A stretch of DNA of 33,712 nt from an uncultured delta proteobacterium (GTDB lineage: Bacteria; Myxococcota_A; Polyangia; Polyangiales; JADJMO01), in contig CAIXWQ010001299.1 in assembly GCA_903923175.1 (NCBI GenBank), forward strand, positions 1 to 33,712, given 5' to 3'. Below, piece by piece: positions 26,341 to 33,712 of the stretch. Each line of letters begins with the position of its first letter. Position 1 is the first letter of the stretch. A program made the translations under genes and the position numbers. The notes under the pieces are model-generated. The model was not told where the DNA came from, did no database searches, and saw nothing but the letters and a program-made list of their open reading frames with translations.

Positions 26341-28380
26341 CTACGCGCCGAGCTGCACACGGATGGCCTCGAGCAAGCGCGCCTCGCCGGCGGTCTCGGG
26401 CGCTGCGCGGTCGATGGCGGTCGCGCCGGAGCACACGATCGCCGCGCCGTCGCGGTGGATGCGCAACGTCGCCGAGAGGGGCGTCGCGAAGCGACCGCGC
26501 GCGCCGAGGACGAGCGCCATCGGATCGGGGCCGACCGCGCGGCGCGGGGCGGGTCGCACCGAGAGCACGCGGCCGTCGGGGAGGCGCGCGTCGAGCCCCG
26601 CGACCGCGTGATCGACGGGATCGTCGTACGGGTCGACCGCGCCAGGGCAGCCGGCGTCGAGCCAGGCGCCGACGGTCACGTCGAGCATCGCCGTGTCGAG
26701 GCGCAGCGAGGCCTGCACGGCGCGTGCGGCGCGTTCGACTTCGCTGAGCTTGGTCGAGGCCGGGGCGCGCGCGAGCAGGCTCTTCACGTCGACCGTGACG
26801 GCCGACGGCTGCGGCGCGTCGCTCCCCGCGAGCGGCGGCGCGTCGCGCTCCTCCGGCGGAAACAGGTTGCCGAGGTTGAGGATGGCCTTGGGATCCCACG
26901 CGCGCTTCACCGCGCGCAGCACGTCGATCCCGACGCCGAGCTCGAGAGGGAGCTTCGGCGCCTTCGAGCGACCGACGCCGTGGTGGTGTGAGAGCGTCGC
27001 GCCCGCGCCGATCGCCGCGTCGAGCGCGTCGCGCCAGGCCCGCTCGTACCTGGCGGTCGCGGCGGCCTCGCCGTCGGCCGAGCCGGCGAAGGTGAAATAG
27101 ATCGAGCAGCCGTCCGGGTAGGCGTGGCTCAGGTGCGCCATCACGAAGACGTGCTCGCCGAGCGCTCTGCGCACGTCGCGATAGAGCGGGCCGAGGTTCG
27201 ACCAGGTCGCCGCGACCTCCATCGTGTCGAGGAACGCGCCGGAGCGGATCGTCGGCGGCTGTCGGTAGCTGATCGCGTACCGGTGCGAGAGCCACTTGCG
27301 CGCCGGCGCTTCGCCGAGATCGCGGCCGCCGAGCTCGCGGGCCACGTCCTTGACCGCGTCGACGCCGCGCGCCGCCTCGGCCGCCGTGGCCTCCTCGAAG
27401 ACGAGCACCAGCATCGAGCCGAAGTAGCCGTCCGGCAGGTGCTCCTCCATCAGCTGGATGGCGCCGTTGAGCGCGCGGGGGAGCTTGAGGATGGTGCGGA
27501 GCGCCAAAGCCTTCAGGCCGGTGTCGCGGGGGCCGTGCGCCTCGCCGCTGCCGGCGGAGCCCGCGCGCGCGATGGCGGCGTCGAACGGGTCGTAGAGCCG
27601 CGCGACCGCGGGGCGGAGGCCGCGCTGGAAGATCGCGCGCATCGCCTCCCAGCCCGCCTCGGTCGTCGGGAAGGCGAACGCCGCGAAGCCCCGCGCCTGC
27701 GGGGCCGCGTGGAGCCGCAAGCGTGCGGAGGTCACGATCCCGAGCGTCCCCTCGCTCCCCACGACCAGCGAGGTCAGATCGAGCCCGCCCACGCGACGGT
27801 GCAGCCGCGCGACCTCGCCGGCGCCATCGACCAGCTCGAGGTCGACGATCATGTCCTCGATCTTCCCGTACTTGCCGCTCGTCTGGCCGGCGCCGCGCGC
27901 CGCGACCCAGCCGCCGACCGTGGAGCAGAGGATCGACGACGGGAAGTGCCCGATGGTCCACCCCTTGCGCTGCAGATCCTCCTCGAGCGTGACGCCGATC
28001 GCGCCGGCCTCGACGTCGAGGGTCGGGCCGAGCGGATCGAGGTCGCGCCAGCGCGACATCTTCTTCAGGTCGACGACCACGGTGCGCTCGTCGGGGAGCA
28101 CGCCTCCGCACACGCCGCTGCCGGCGCCGTAGGGGACGATCGGCACCCCCTCGCGGGCGCACCAGGCCACCAGCCGCGAGACCTCCTCCGTCGACGTCGG
28201 CCACGCGATCGCGCGCGGCCGCGTACCGGCTGCGTGGCCTGCGCGCAGCGCGACGAGGTGCTTCGGCCAGAGGTCGCGCGCGTACGCGACGCGGTCGGCC
28301 TCGTCGATCGACACCACCGCGCGGGCGCCGGCGGCCTGCGCGAGCGCGTGGGCGAACGAGGACGGGTCGGAGGCGGCCAT
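26341..28380 (-). CDS. FAD-linked oxidase, alkylglycerone-phosphate synthase (AGPS)-like
   Basis: The 679-residue protein resembles AGPS, which swaps the acyl chain of acyl-DHAP for a fatty alcohol to form the ether bond of ether lipids. The FAD-binding domain has VPYGAGSGVCGGVLP (82-96), GHFPSSILCSTVGGWVAARG (144-163), SGKYGKIEDMI and VVGSEGTLGIVTSARLRLH (206-224). The C-terminal catalytic domain has SHHHGVGRSKAPKL (His465-467, as in AGPS) and DPKAILNLGNLF (496-507). Residues about 540-679 are extra and look like a decayed second copy of part of the FAD domain. Myxobacteria are known to make ether lipids. It could instead be a D-lactate/glycolate-type oxidase, but the HHH motif favours AGPS. 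TACCCT lies seven bases before the ATG. Confidence 0.85.
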   Translation of the reverse strand: MAASDPSSFAHALAQAAGARAVVSIDEADRVAYARDLWPKHLVALRAGHAAGTRPRAIAWPTSTEEVSRLVAWCAREGVPIVPYGAGSGVCGGVLPDERTVVVDLKKMSRWRDLDPLGPTLDVEAGAIGVTLEEDLQRKGWTIGHFPSSILCSTVGGWVAARGAGQTSGKYGKIEDMIVDLELVDGAGEVARLHRRVGGLDLTSLVVGSEGTLGIVTSARLRLHAAPQARGFAAFAFPTTEAGWEAMRAIFQRGLRPAVARLYDPFDAAIARAGSAGSGEAHGPRDTGLKALALRTILKLPRALNGAIQLMEEHLPDGYFGSMLVLVFEEATAAEAARGVDAVKDVARELGGRDLGEAPARKWLSHRYAISYRQPPTIRSGAFLDTMEVAATWSNLGPLYRDVRRALGEHVFVMAHLSHAYPDGCSIYFTFAGSADGEAAATARYERAWRDALDAAIGAGATLSHHHGVGRSKAPKLPLELGVGIDVLRAVKRAWDPKAILNLGNLFPPEERDAPPLAGSDAPQPSAVTVDVKSLLARAPASTKLSEVERAARAVQASLRLDTAMLDVTVGAWLDAGCPGAVDPYDDPVDHAVAGLDARLPDGRVLSVRPAPRRAVGPDPMALVLGARGRFATPLSATLRIHRDGAAIVCSGATAIDRAAPETAGEARLLEAIRVQLGA

Positions 28381-28387
28381 CGGCCCG

Positions 28388-28393
28388 AGGGTA
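28388..28393 (-). promoter_or_regulatory. -10 element, leaderless-type, for the AGPS-like gene
   Basis: TACCCT on the minus strand ends seven bases before the ATG at 28380, in the 70-base gap after the lipoprotein gene. No Shine-Dalgarno sequence is present and no good -35 box can be assigned. Confidence 0.45.
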
Positions 28394-28450
28394 TCCCGAG
28401 GCCGACGACGGATCGACGCGCGCGAACGGTCGCCGACGCGCGCGACGAGC

Positions 28451-29149
28451 TCACATGCAGCCGCCGCAGTTCGACGCCATGCAGCTCACGAAGGTCTGCG
28501 TGGCCGCGTCGTTGTTCTTGTTGATGCACTGCGTGACGCACGTCCCGGTGTACGAGCCGCAGGCCTGCGCGCACGTCAGGAAGTTCTTGCAGGTCGCGTC
28601 GAAGTAGCACGCCTGCGCCTGGCTCGCGCAGGCGCTCTGCGCGCAGGTCGTGCAGCTGGGGGCCGGGCCCGCGTCGACGGGCGGCGGCGTCGCGCAGGGC
28701 GCGTTGCTCGTCACGCGGCCGTCGCAGTTCTTGTCCTGCCCGCCGCAGTCCTGGCCGGACGGCGTGCAGCGACAGAGCTTCCCGCCGGTGGTCTGGCTGC
28801 AGTACCAGCCGGAGACGCAGTCCGCCGCGTTGTTGCAGGTGGTCGTGCAGAGACCGCCGGAGCAGTGGCCGCTCGCGCACTGCGCGCTCGACGTGCACGT
28901 CGAGCCGACCGGGCCGCCGGGGTTGGGGCCCGTCTCGACCGGCGGGACCGAGGTCTCCTCGACGATCGGCGTGCCGTCGGGCTCCGGCTTGGCATCGACG
29001 GACACCGGCGACGAGTCGATCGGCTGGACGCTCGTGTCGTCGCCCGTGGCGCCATCGGTGCCGGGGTCGAAGACCGAGCCGTCGATTTGACCGCCGCAGC
29101 CGGCGACCAGGACCAAGGGGAGGGCGAGCGCGGCGAAGCGAAGCATCAT
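28451..29149 (-). CDS. Cys-rich surface lipoprotein
   Basis: A 232-residue putative lipoprotein with a short signal peptide and lipobox LVAGC, followed by a Gly/Asp/Thr/Pro-rich tether to about residue 85. Then come two cysteine-dense blocks of 12 Cys each: the first (CTSSAQCASGHC to NAPC) resembles short disulfide-knot repeats seen in myxobacterial extracellular proteins; the second (CTTCAQSACASQAQ to CGGCM) is another disulfide-rich motif ending the protein. Such proteins are probably surface-exposed and disulfide-bonded; the function is unknown. The first of two adjacent ATGs (29149, 29146) is chosen because a TAGGCT element ends seven bases before it. Confidence 0.85.
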   Translation of the reverse strand: MMLRFAALALPLVLVAGCGGQIDGSVFDPGTDGATGDDTSVQPIDSSPVSVDAKPEPDGTPIVEETSVPPVETGPNPGGPVGSTCTSSAQCASGHCSGGLCTTTCNNAADCVSGWYCSQTTGGKLCRCTPSGQDCGGQDKNCDGRVTSNAPCATPPPVDAGPAPSCTTCAQSACASQAQACYFDATCKNFLTCAQACGSYTGTCVTQCINKNNDAATQTFVSCMASNCGGCM

Positions 29150-29156
29150 CCGACGC

Positions 29157-29162
29157 AGCCTA
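29157..29162 (-). promoter_or_regulatory. -10 element, leaderless-type, for the Cys-rich lipoprotein
   Basis: TAGGCT on the minus strand ends seven bases before ATG 29149, identical to the hexamer before the histidine kinase. It lies in the 130-base gap after mazG, which otherwise shows no clear feature. Confidence 0.55.
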
Positions 29163-29279
29163 GTCGACCCGCGCGCACGCGCACGTCCATCCGCCGTCGC
29201 GGCTGCAGTCGTCCGTCTTCGCCGCAGGCCGCACCCACACGTCGTCTTCGGTGGCATGCGTCCGCGCGGGGCGCCTTCG

Positions 29280-30158
29280 CTACGACTCGGAGCGCTTCGC
29301 CTCGTTCCAGTAGCCGTCGAGCGTCTCGAGCGACGGATGGCTGCCGAACCCCCCGTGCTCCTCGCGAACGCGCTGCTCCACGTGCCCGAAGCGGCGCACG
29401 AACTTGTCGACCGTCCGCCGCAGCGCCCCTTCGGCGTCGATGCCGCCGCCGTCGCTCGTCTTCACGTGGCGGGCGAGGTTGACCAGGGAGAAGAACACGT
29501 CGCCGAGCTCCTCTTCGATCTTCGCGACCTCGCCGTTCGCCATCGCGGCGTCGAGCTCGGCGAGCTCCTCGCTCACCTTCGCGCGCACGCCGTCGATCGA
29601 CGGCCAGTCGAACCCCACGCGCGAGACCTTCTCGCCGACCCGCTGGGCGCGCACGAGCGAGGGGAGCGCGCGCGGCACGCCCTCGATGAGCCCGCGATTG
29701 CCCTTCTCCTTGGCCTTGATCTGCTCCCAGTTCTTGAGGACTTCGGCGGAGTCCACGGCCGTCACGTCGGCGAAGACGTGCGGGTGGCGGCGCACGAGCT
29801 TCTCCACGATCCCCTCGACGACGTCGTCGGGCCCGAACGTGCCGTCGCGGCGCGCGAGCTCGGCCTGGAAGACGACCTGCAGCAGCAGATCGCCGAGCTC
29901 CTCCCGGAGGTGGACCGCGTCCTTCGACTCGATCGCGTCGATGACCTCGCACGCCTCCTCGAGCACGTAGCGCTTGAGCGTGTCCGGGGTCTGCGAGCGA
30001 TCCCACGGGCAGCCGCCCGGCGCGAGGAGCCGGCGCATGACGGCGACGAGTCGGGGGAAGGCCTCGCCGATCTGCCGCTCGAGGGGGGTCTCGGCGGGCT
30101 TCGCGGTCGGGTCGGGGAGGCGGACGTCGGAGGCGAGGGGGCCGGATTTGTCGGGCAC
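29280..30158 (-). CDS. mazG: Nucleoside triphosphate pyrophosphohydrolase MazG
   Basis: MazG hydrolyses NTPs and dNTPs to monophosphates and pyrophosphate, cleaning non-canonical nucleotides and affecting (p)ppGpp signalling. The protein contains two tandem MazG domains: the first with GGCPWDRSQTPDTLKRYVLE, EEACEVIDAI and REELGDLLLQVVFQAELA, followed by RRHPHVFAD; the second with KVSEELAELDAAM, KIEEELGDVFFSLVNLARH and VDKFVRRFGHVE. EExxE and ExxD metal-binding acidic clusters are visible in both. The start is placed at GTG 30158 (292 residues); the frame is open to GTG 30206, but codons between the two have non-biased third positions. It is divergent from the Omp85 gene, about 120 bases away. 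Confidence 0.94.
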   Translation of the reverse strand: MPDKSGPLASDVRLPDPTAKPAETPLERQIGEAFPRLVAVMRRLLAPGGCPWDRSQTPDTLKRYVLEEACEVIDAIESKDAVHLREELGDLLLQVVFQAELARRDGTFGPDDVVEGIVEKLVRRHPHVFADVTAVDSAEVLKNWEQIKAKEKGNRGLIEGVPRALPSLVRAQRVGEKVSRVGFDWPSIDGVRAKVSEELAELDAAMANGEVAKIEEELGDVFFSLVNLARHVKTSDGGGIDAEGALRRTVDKFVRRFGHVEQRVREEHGGFGSHPSLETLDGYWNEAKRSES

Positions 30159-30261
30159 GCGCCCGTTGAAGCACAGTCGGCGCGGCGTGTCAGGACCGAC
30201 GTCCACCGCGCGCGACCCGGCGCAGACGGCTCCAAAATGCGTCCCCGCGGGGCGGACCTGC

Positions 30262-30267
30262 TAGCTT
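30262..30267 (+). promoter_or_regulatory. -10 element, leaderless-type, for the Omp85-like gene
   Basis: TAGCTT ends eight bases before GTG 30276. It supports that GTG as the start instead of the upstream in-frame ATG at 30237, which would put the promoter inside the coding region. Confidence 0.45.
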
Positions 30268-30275
30268 GTCCGACG

Positions 30276-32057
30276 GTGGCGACCCTCGGACGCTACGCAA
30301 GGGCCAACCGGGCGCTGCTCGTCGTCGGCGCGCTCGCGATCGGCCCATGGTCGTGGGCGCGCGGCGCCGTGGCGCAGCGGGGAGAGGCCGTCGGCGCCGC
30401 GTCTGCCGCGTCTCCATCCGCAGCCATCGCGCCCTCGACGTCGTCGTCGGCGACCGAGAGTGGCTCCGCCCCGACCATCGCCGCGACGTCGCCGAGCGCG
30501 TCGCCGAGCGCGTCGAGCGCCCCGGCCGCGGCGTCGTCGACGGCCGCGGCGTCGTCGACGGCCGCGGCGCCGAGCGACGCCGAAGCGTGCGTGCCCGTGC
30601 GCGAGGCCGCGGACGGCGGCGCTGCAGCGGGCGAGGCGGGCAAGCTCGGCCTCCGCTACGAGATCGAGGCGATCAAGGTCCACGGCAACCGCCGCACCCT
30701 CGAGCGCGTGATCCTCCGCTACGTCCCCTACCAGCCCGGCGATCAGCTGGAGGTCGACGACGAGCACCTCGAGCTGACGCGCTTTCGCCTGCTCGGCACC
30801 GGCTTCTTCTCCGACGTCCAGCTCTCGCTCACCAAGGGGTCCAAGCGCGGCCTGGTCGTGATGAACGTCACCGTCGTCGAGCGGAACACGATCGTCGTCA
30901 ACGATCTCTGGCTCGGGCTCTCGGCCGACGCGCGCCTCGACGGCGCCAAGCGCCCGCTCACGGCGTTCGGCGGGGCCGACATCGCGGAGACGAACTTCTT
31001 CGGCACGGGGATCTCGATCGGCGGCGGCGTCGCGGTCGCCGACAAGCAGCAGGCGTATCGGCTCCGCTTCGTCGACCCCTCGTTCCTGCGCAGCGCGTGG
31101 ATCGTCTCGGCCTCGCTCCTCTACAACAACGCGCGCGACTTCTTCGGCAACTGCACGCCGCTCCCCGGGCAGAGCTGCGCCGGCAAGGTGCAGTACGACC
31201 CCGCGCCGGGCGAGTCGACGGCGACCGACTACGCCGTCGCTCTCTACTCGCGCACCGGCTTCGAGCTCGGCGCCGGCTACGACCTCGGCGCCTCGACGCG
31301 CCTGCGCGGGGCCTACCACCTCGAGGTCATCAACGCGTCGCTCCCCGCGGCCGCGTCGCAGTACCGCGGCTACGACCAGGAGCCGATCGAGTTCCATCTG
31401 ATCAACGGGCGCTCGATCCTCTCGCTCGTCTCGCTGCAGCTCGAGGACGACACCCGCGACGATCCGATCCTGCCGACGCGCGGCTACTTCGTGCAGCTCG
31501 GCCTCGATCTCGGGCTCTCGTCGCTCGGCAGCGACTACCCGTTCCTGCGCTTCCAGGGGCGGGCCTCGAAGTACTGGACGCTCCCCTGGGGCGGCGACAA
31601 CCGCCACGTCTTCCGCCTCGACGGCTTCGCCGGCGCGATCACCGGCGACGCGCCGCTCTTCATGCGGTTCTACGTCGGCGACCTCTCCGACTTCCTCCCC
31701 GATCGCGCGCTCGATCTGAACTTCGATCGCCGCCCGTCGCCGAACTTCCTGCGCACCAACGTCGGCGAGATGCGCTACGAGGAGCTCGCCGCGAGGCTCG
31801 TGGGCGAGTACCGCATCCCGATCTACCGCGGTCATCGCTCCGTCTACGGCATCGACTTCTTCGGCTCCGCGGGCTTCTTCGCGCTCGGCTCCCGGCGCGA
31901 CTTCACCGAGCCCGCGCGCGGCTTCTACGGCGCGTCGCGCTTCCCGGTCGACCTCACGTTCAACCTCGGGCTGCGCATCTCCACCAACGCCGGCGGCTTC
32001 TTGCTCGGGCTCTCCAACGCGATCGGCGCGTTCCCGATTCGCAGCGAGGCGAAGTGA
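30276..32057 (+). CDS. Omp85/BamA-family outer membrane protein (single POTRA)
   Basis: The 593-residue protein has a signal peptide (RALLVVGALAIGPWSWARGAVAQ), then about 70 residues of Ser/Ala/Thr/Pro-rich linker, one clear POTRA-like domain (YEIEAIKVHGNRRTLERVIL, YQPGDQLEVDDEHLELTRFRLLGTGFFSDVQL), and a beta-barrel of the bacterial surface antigen type (DDPILPTRGYFVQLGLDL, amphipathic strands, ending RISTNAGGFLLGLSNAIGAF). BamA itself has five POTRA domains, so this is probably a TamA-like or lineage-specific paralogue involved in outer-membrane assembly or secretion. The GTG start is favoured by a TAGCTT element eight bases upstream. It overlaps the next gene by four bases. Confidence 0.85.
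   Translation: MATLGRYARANRALLVVGALAIGPWSWARGAVAQRGEAVGAASAASPSAAIAPSTSSSATESGSAPTIAATSPSASPSASSAPAAASSTAAASSTAAAPSDAEACVPVREAADGGAAAGEAGKLGLRYEIEAIKVHGNRRTLERVILRYVPYQPGDQLEVDDEHLELTRFRLLGTGFFSDVQLSLTKGSKRGLVVMNVTVVERNTIVVNDLWLGLSADARLDGAKRPLTAFGGADIAETNFFGTGISIGGGVAVADKQQAYRLRFVDPSFLRSAWIVSASLLYNNARDFFGNCTPLPGQSCAGKVQYDPAPGESTATDYAVALYSRTGFELGAGYDLGASTRLRGAYHLEVINASLPAAASQYRGYDQEPIEFHLINGRSILSLVSLQLEDDTRDDPILPTRGYFVQLGLDLGLSSLGSDYPFLRFQGRASKYWTLPWGGDNRHVFRLDGFAGAITGDAPLFMRFYVGDLSDFLPDRALDLNFDRRPSPNFLRTNVGEMRYEELAARLVGEYRIPIYRGHRSVYGIDFFGSAGFFALGSRRDFTEPARGFYGASRFPVDLTFNLGLRISTNAGGFLLGLSNAIGAFPIRSEAK
30489..30512 (+). repeat. 12-bp tandem repeat in the Ser/Ala linker
   Basis: TCGCCGAGCGCG occurs twice in tandem within the Omp85 gene, encoding part of the Ser/Pro/Ala linker (SPSASPSAS). 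In-frame repeats like this can expand or contract without breaking the gene. Confidence 0.7.
30524..30569 (+). repeat. 18-bp tandem repeat in the Ser/Ala linker
   Basis: GGCCGCGGCGTCGTCGAC is repeated twice exactly (30524-30541 and 30542-30559) with a partial third copy (30560-30569). It encodes repeated Ala-Ala-Ser-Ser-Thr-Ala units just ahead of the POTRA domain, so linker length may vary between strains. Confidence 0.8.
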
Positions 32058-32692
32058 GGTCGCGGCTCTGCGCGCTCGGCGTCGCGGCGTCGCTCGCGGT
32101 GTCCACGCTGGCGACCGAGGCGTCCGCGGCGCTGCCGCTGCGCGCCGCCAAGTTCGGCTGGGACAAGGTCGGCGTGCTGCGCGGCAGCTTCTCGTTCCGC
32201 GAGGCGCTCGACGACAAGGCGATCGCGAAGAAGCTCAGCAACGGCCTCGAGGTGAAGCTCGTGATGCGCGGCTACGTCTACCCGAACGCCGGCGGCGATC
32301 CGATCGCGCTCACCGCGCACACCTGCAGCGTCGCCCTCGATCTCTGGAACGAGGTCTACCTCGTCTCGGTCAACGGCGCGAAGAGCAAGCCGGTCGTCAA
32401 CAAGAAGGGCGTCTATCGCCTCTGCACCGATCTGGTCGACCTTCCGATCGCAGATCGCCCGACGCTGCGCAACAAGCCCTCGGACTACTACCTCGCGGTC
32501 AAGGTCGAGGTGAATCCGGTGAGCGCCGACACGCTCAAGAAGGTGCAGCAGTGGGTCACGCGCTCGACCGGCGCGAGCGGCTCGATCTCGCCGGGCGACA
32601 CGCTGTTCGCGAGCTTCGTCGGCGTGTTCATGAAGAAGATCGCGACCGCGGACCTGGTGATCGACTTCCAGACCGATCCGTTCCCGTCCTGA
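32054..32692 (+). CDS. Secreted hypothetical protein coupled to the Omp85 gene
   Basis: A 212-residue protein with a signal peptide (RSRLCALGVAASLAVSTLATEASA, cleavage after ASA) and no membrane segment afterward. The mature part looks beta-rich (LRGSFSFREAL, GLEVKLVMRGYVYP, SVALDLWNEVYLVSVNG, DYYLAVKVEVNPV). The layout, with a large-to-small strand pattern and the W-x-E-x-Y stretch, vaguely recalls DUF4390-type proteins, but I cannot assign it. GTG 32054 overlaps the Omp85 stop as GTGA, so the two are co-translated and this may be a periplasmic partner of the barrel protein. The gene ends directly against the convergent stop of the next gene (shared TGATCA). Confidence 0.8.
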   Translation: MRSRLCALGVAASLAVSTLATEASAALPLRAAKFGWDKVGVLRGSFSFREALDDKAIAKKLSNGLEVKLVMRGYVYPNAGGDPIALTAHTCSVALDLWNEVYLVSVNGAKSKPVVNKKGVYRLCTDLVDLPIADRPTLRNKPSDYYLAVKVEVNPVSADTLKKVQQWVTRSTGASGSISPGDTLFASFVGVFMKKIATADLVIDFQTDPFPS

Positions 32693-33190
32693 TCACGCGG
32701 CCGAGCGCGCCTCGCCGAAGCGCCGGCGCAGGAACGCGTGCCGGCGCGTGAAGAGCGCCCGCACCAGCGCGGTGACGGGCGCCAGCGCGAGCGCGAGCCG
32801 CGGCGCGAAGGTCAGCGTGTCGCGCAGCGTGCAGCCGCCGTCGGCCTCGGGCGCGACCGAGCGCTCGTGGCGCCACAGCGAGAGCGTCAGCACGCGCGAC
32901 TCCTCGACGAAGCGACGCTCCGGCCCCAGCGCGACGATGCGCAGCCGCCAGCGCTCCGCGGGGAAGCCGCCGAGCGCGAGGATCCAGCTCGTGAACAGCG
33001 GCTCTTCGGGCGGCGCGCCGCCGCGCTGGAGGACGCTCGCCGCGAGGTCGTCGAACCCCTTCGGATAGGTCATGCGCAGCCAGGGCGAGAGCTCCTCGTT
33101 CACGCCGCGCATGGAGGTCGCGTGCGCCCAGACCTCGTCGGCCGGACGCGCGAGGTGCGAGGCGAAGCCGAGCGTGCGGGTGCGGACCAC
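32693..33190 (-). CDS. SRPBCC (START-like) ligand-binding-fold protein
   Basis: A 165-residue protein with the typical opening of the SRPBCC/polyketide-cyclase-like superfamily: TRTLGFASHLARPADEVWAHATSMRGVNEELSPWLRMTYP, where a beta strand is followed by PADEVWA. Later come strands RWRLRIVALG, RFVEESRVLTLSLWRHERSV and CTLRDTLTFAP, and a C-terminal helix rich in Arg. The family binds lipids or other hydrophobic ligands, and the function is unknown here. GTG 33190 is chosen because TACGCT ends six bases before it; the open frame extends further upstream without SRPBCC-like sequence. Confidence 0.72.
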   Translation of the reverse strand: MVRTRTLGFASHLARPADEVWAHATSMRGVNEELSPWLRMTYPKGFDDLAASVLQRGGAPPEEPLFTSWILALGGFPAERWRLRIVALGPERRFVEESRVLTLSLWRHERSVAPEADGGCTLRDTLTFAPRLALALAPVTALVRALFTRRHAFLRRRFGEARSAA

Positions 33191-33196
33191 GCCGAC

Positions 33197-33202
33197 AGCG
33201 TA
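33197..33202 (-). promoter_or_regulatory. -10 element, leaderless-type, for the SRPBCC gene
   Basis: TACGCT on the minus strand ends six bases before GTG 33190, in the 140-base gap after the TonB-domain gene. No Shine-Dalgarno is visible. Confidence 0.45.
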
Positions 33203-33330
33203 CTCGCTCGCGGGCTGCCGAAAAGCAGCGCGCGAAGACTGTGACCGTCGGCGGGTTGCGCGAAGTGTCCGAACGATCGCGAGCTCGGAGGGCGGCAGAT
33301 CGACGAGGAACCGCCAACGTCGGCAACCTG

Positions 33331-33712
33331 CTAGAGCCCCCAGCCGCCGTTGACCGCGAGCAGGAAGCTCACCGGCGCGCCGCCGAGCAAGTCCGGCAGC
33401 GGCTGGAACGCGCGCGCAGCGTGGATCGCCGCGACGACGTTGTCGTCGAAGCCCGGCACGCCGCTCGGACGCGTGACGATGATGCCGACGATCCGGCCGT
33501 CCTTCGCGATGGTGAGCTCGACGTAGATCGTGCCGTTGCGCAGCTGGGCGATGGCGTCGTGCGGGAAGGCGTCCGAGAGCAGCGGCTCGATCCACTGATG
33601 GAGCTCGAGCTCGTACTGCGTCCGCCGCATCCGCCGCGCCTGCGCCTCGGGCCCTTCGTACGTTCCCTGCGCGCCGCCGACCGAGCCGCTCCCGGCGTTG
33701 CCGCCCGCGGCC
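33331..33712 (-). CDS. TonB C-terminal domain protein (partial at window edge)
   Basis: The C-terminal part of a protein with a TonB-C-like domain, the fold used by energy transducers to contact outer-membrane receptors. The visible 126 residues begin with a Gly/Ala/Ser-rich linker (AAGGNAGSGSVGG) and continue through YVELTIAKDGRIVGIIV, SGVPGFDDNVVAAIHAARAF and QPLPDLL, matching the usual order V..I..DG.V......SG...LD..A..A......F.PLP. The N-terminal anchor and linker lie outside the window. An internal ATG at 33630 is not taken as the start because the coding frame continues to the edge. Confidence 0.85.
   Translation of the reverse strand, partial: AAGGNAGSGSVGGAQGTYEGPEAQARRMRRTQYELELHQWIEPLLSDAFPHDAIAQLRNGTIYVELTIAKDGRIVGIIVTRPSGVPGFDDNVVAAIHAARAFQPLPDLLGGAPVSFLLAVNGGWGL

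Overview
The window is a roughly 70% GC, almost fully coding bacterial chromosome segment with very strong G/C bias at third codon positions. The gene set points to a myxobacterium (Myxococcota, probably Polyangiales): a soluble serine/threonine protein kinase, an alkylglycerone-phosphate synthase homologue (ether lipids), Cys-rich surface lipoproteins, and a deltaproteobacterial-type FeoB. This assignment is inferred from gene content; there is no rRNA here to test it. I see no insertion sequence, integrase, CRISPR array or prophage, and base composition is uniform, so this looks like core chromosome.

Layout. 1-1330 is the 3' part of valS, followed by a small unknown gene (1381-1833). 1879-2943 (-) is a Ser/Thr kinase. 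2987-9649 (-) is a complex I operon in the order nuoA-B-C-D-G-H-I, tightly packed with 4-base stop/start overlaps; nuoE and nuoF are absent between D and G, and nuoJ-N do not follow. Upstream on the same strand is an mlaC-like secreted lipid-binding protein, divergent from a soluble histidine kinase (10779-11597). Then come tmk and an aspartokinase on the minus strand, and a tRNA-Leu(GAG) with a clear promoter and intrinsic terminator.

14068-17761 (+) holds a small basic protein and an iron-uptake cassette: feoB, a 7-cysteine mini-protein and feoA, with a Fur-like 23-bp perfect palindrome at the promoter. 17790-19829 (+) has an RlmI-like rRNA methyltransferase and a HAD phosphatase. 19953-20621 is a solitary rplC with its own promoter and terminator. 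20728-26326 (+) is a compact operon of a PlsB-type acyltransferase, a MepA-like murein endopeptidase lipoprotein, an orphan beta-class DNA methyltransferase and a bestrophin-like channel. The minus strand then carries AGPS, a Cys-rich lipoprotein and mazG. 30276-32692 (+) is a BamA/Omp85-type outer membrane protein translationally coupled to a secreted protein. The window ends with an SRPBCC-fold protein and a truncated TonB-C protein on the minus strand.

Two themes stand out. First, at least seven genes that start transcription units have a TANNNT (mostly TAGGCT-like) -10 element only 6-8 bases before the start codon, implying leaderless mRNAs, while operon-internal genes use Shine-Dalgarno sites or 4-base overlaps. 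Second, envelope lipid and wall functions cluster here: PlsB-type acyltransferase, AGPS (with a degenerate second copy of part of its FAD domain), MlaC, MepA-like protein and an Omp85 protein.
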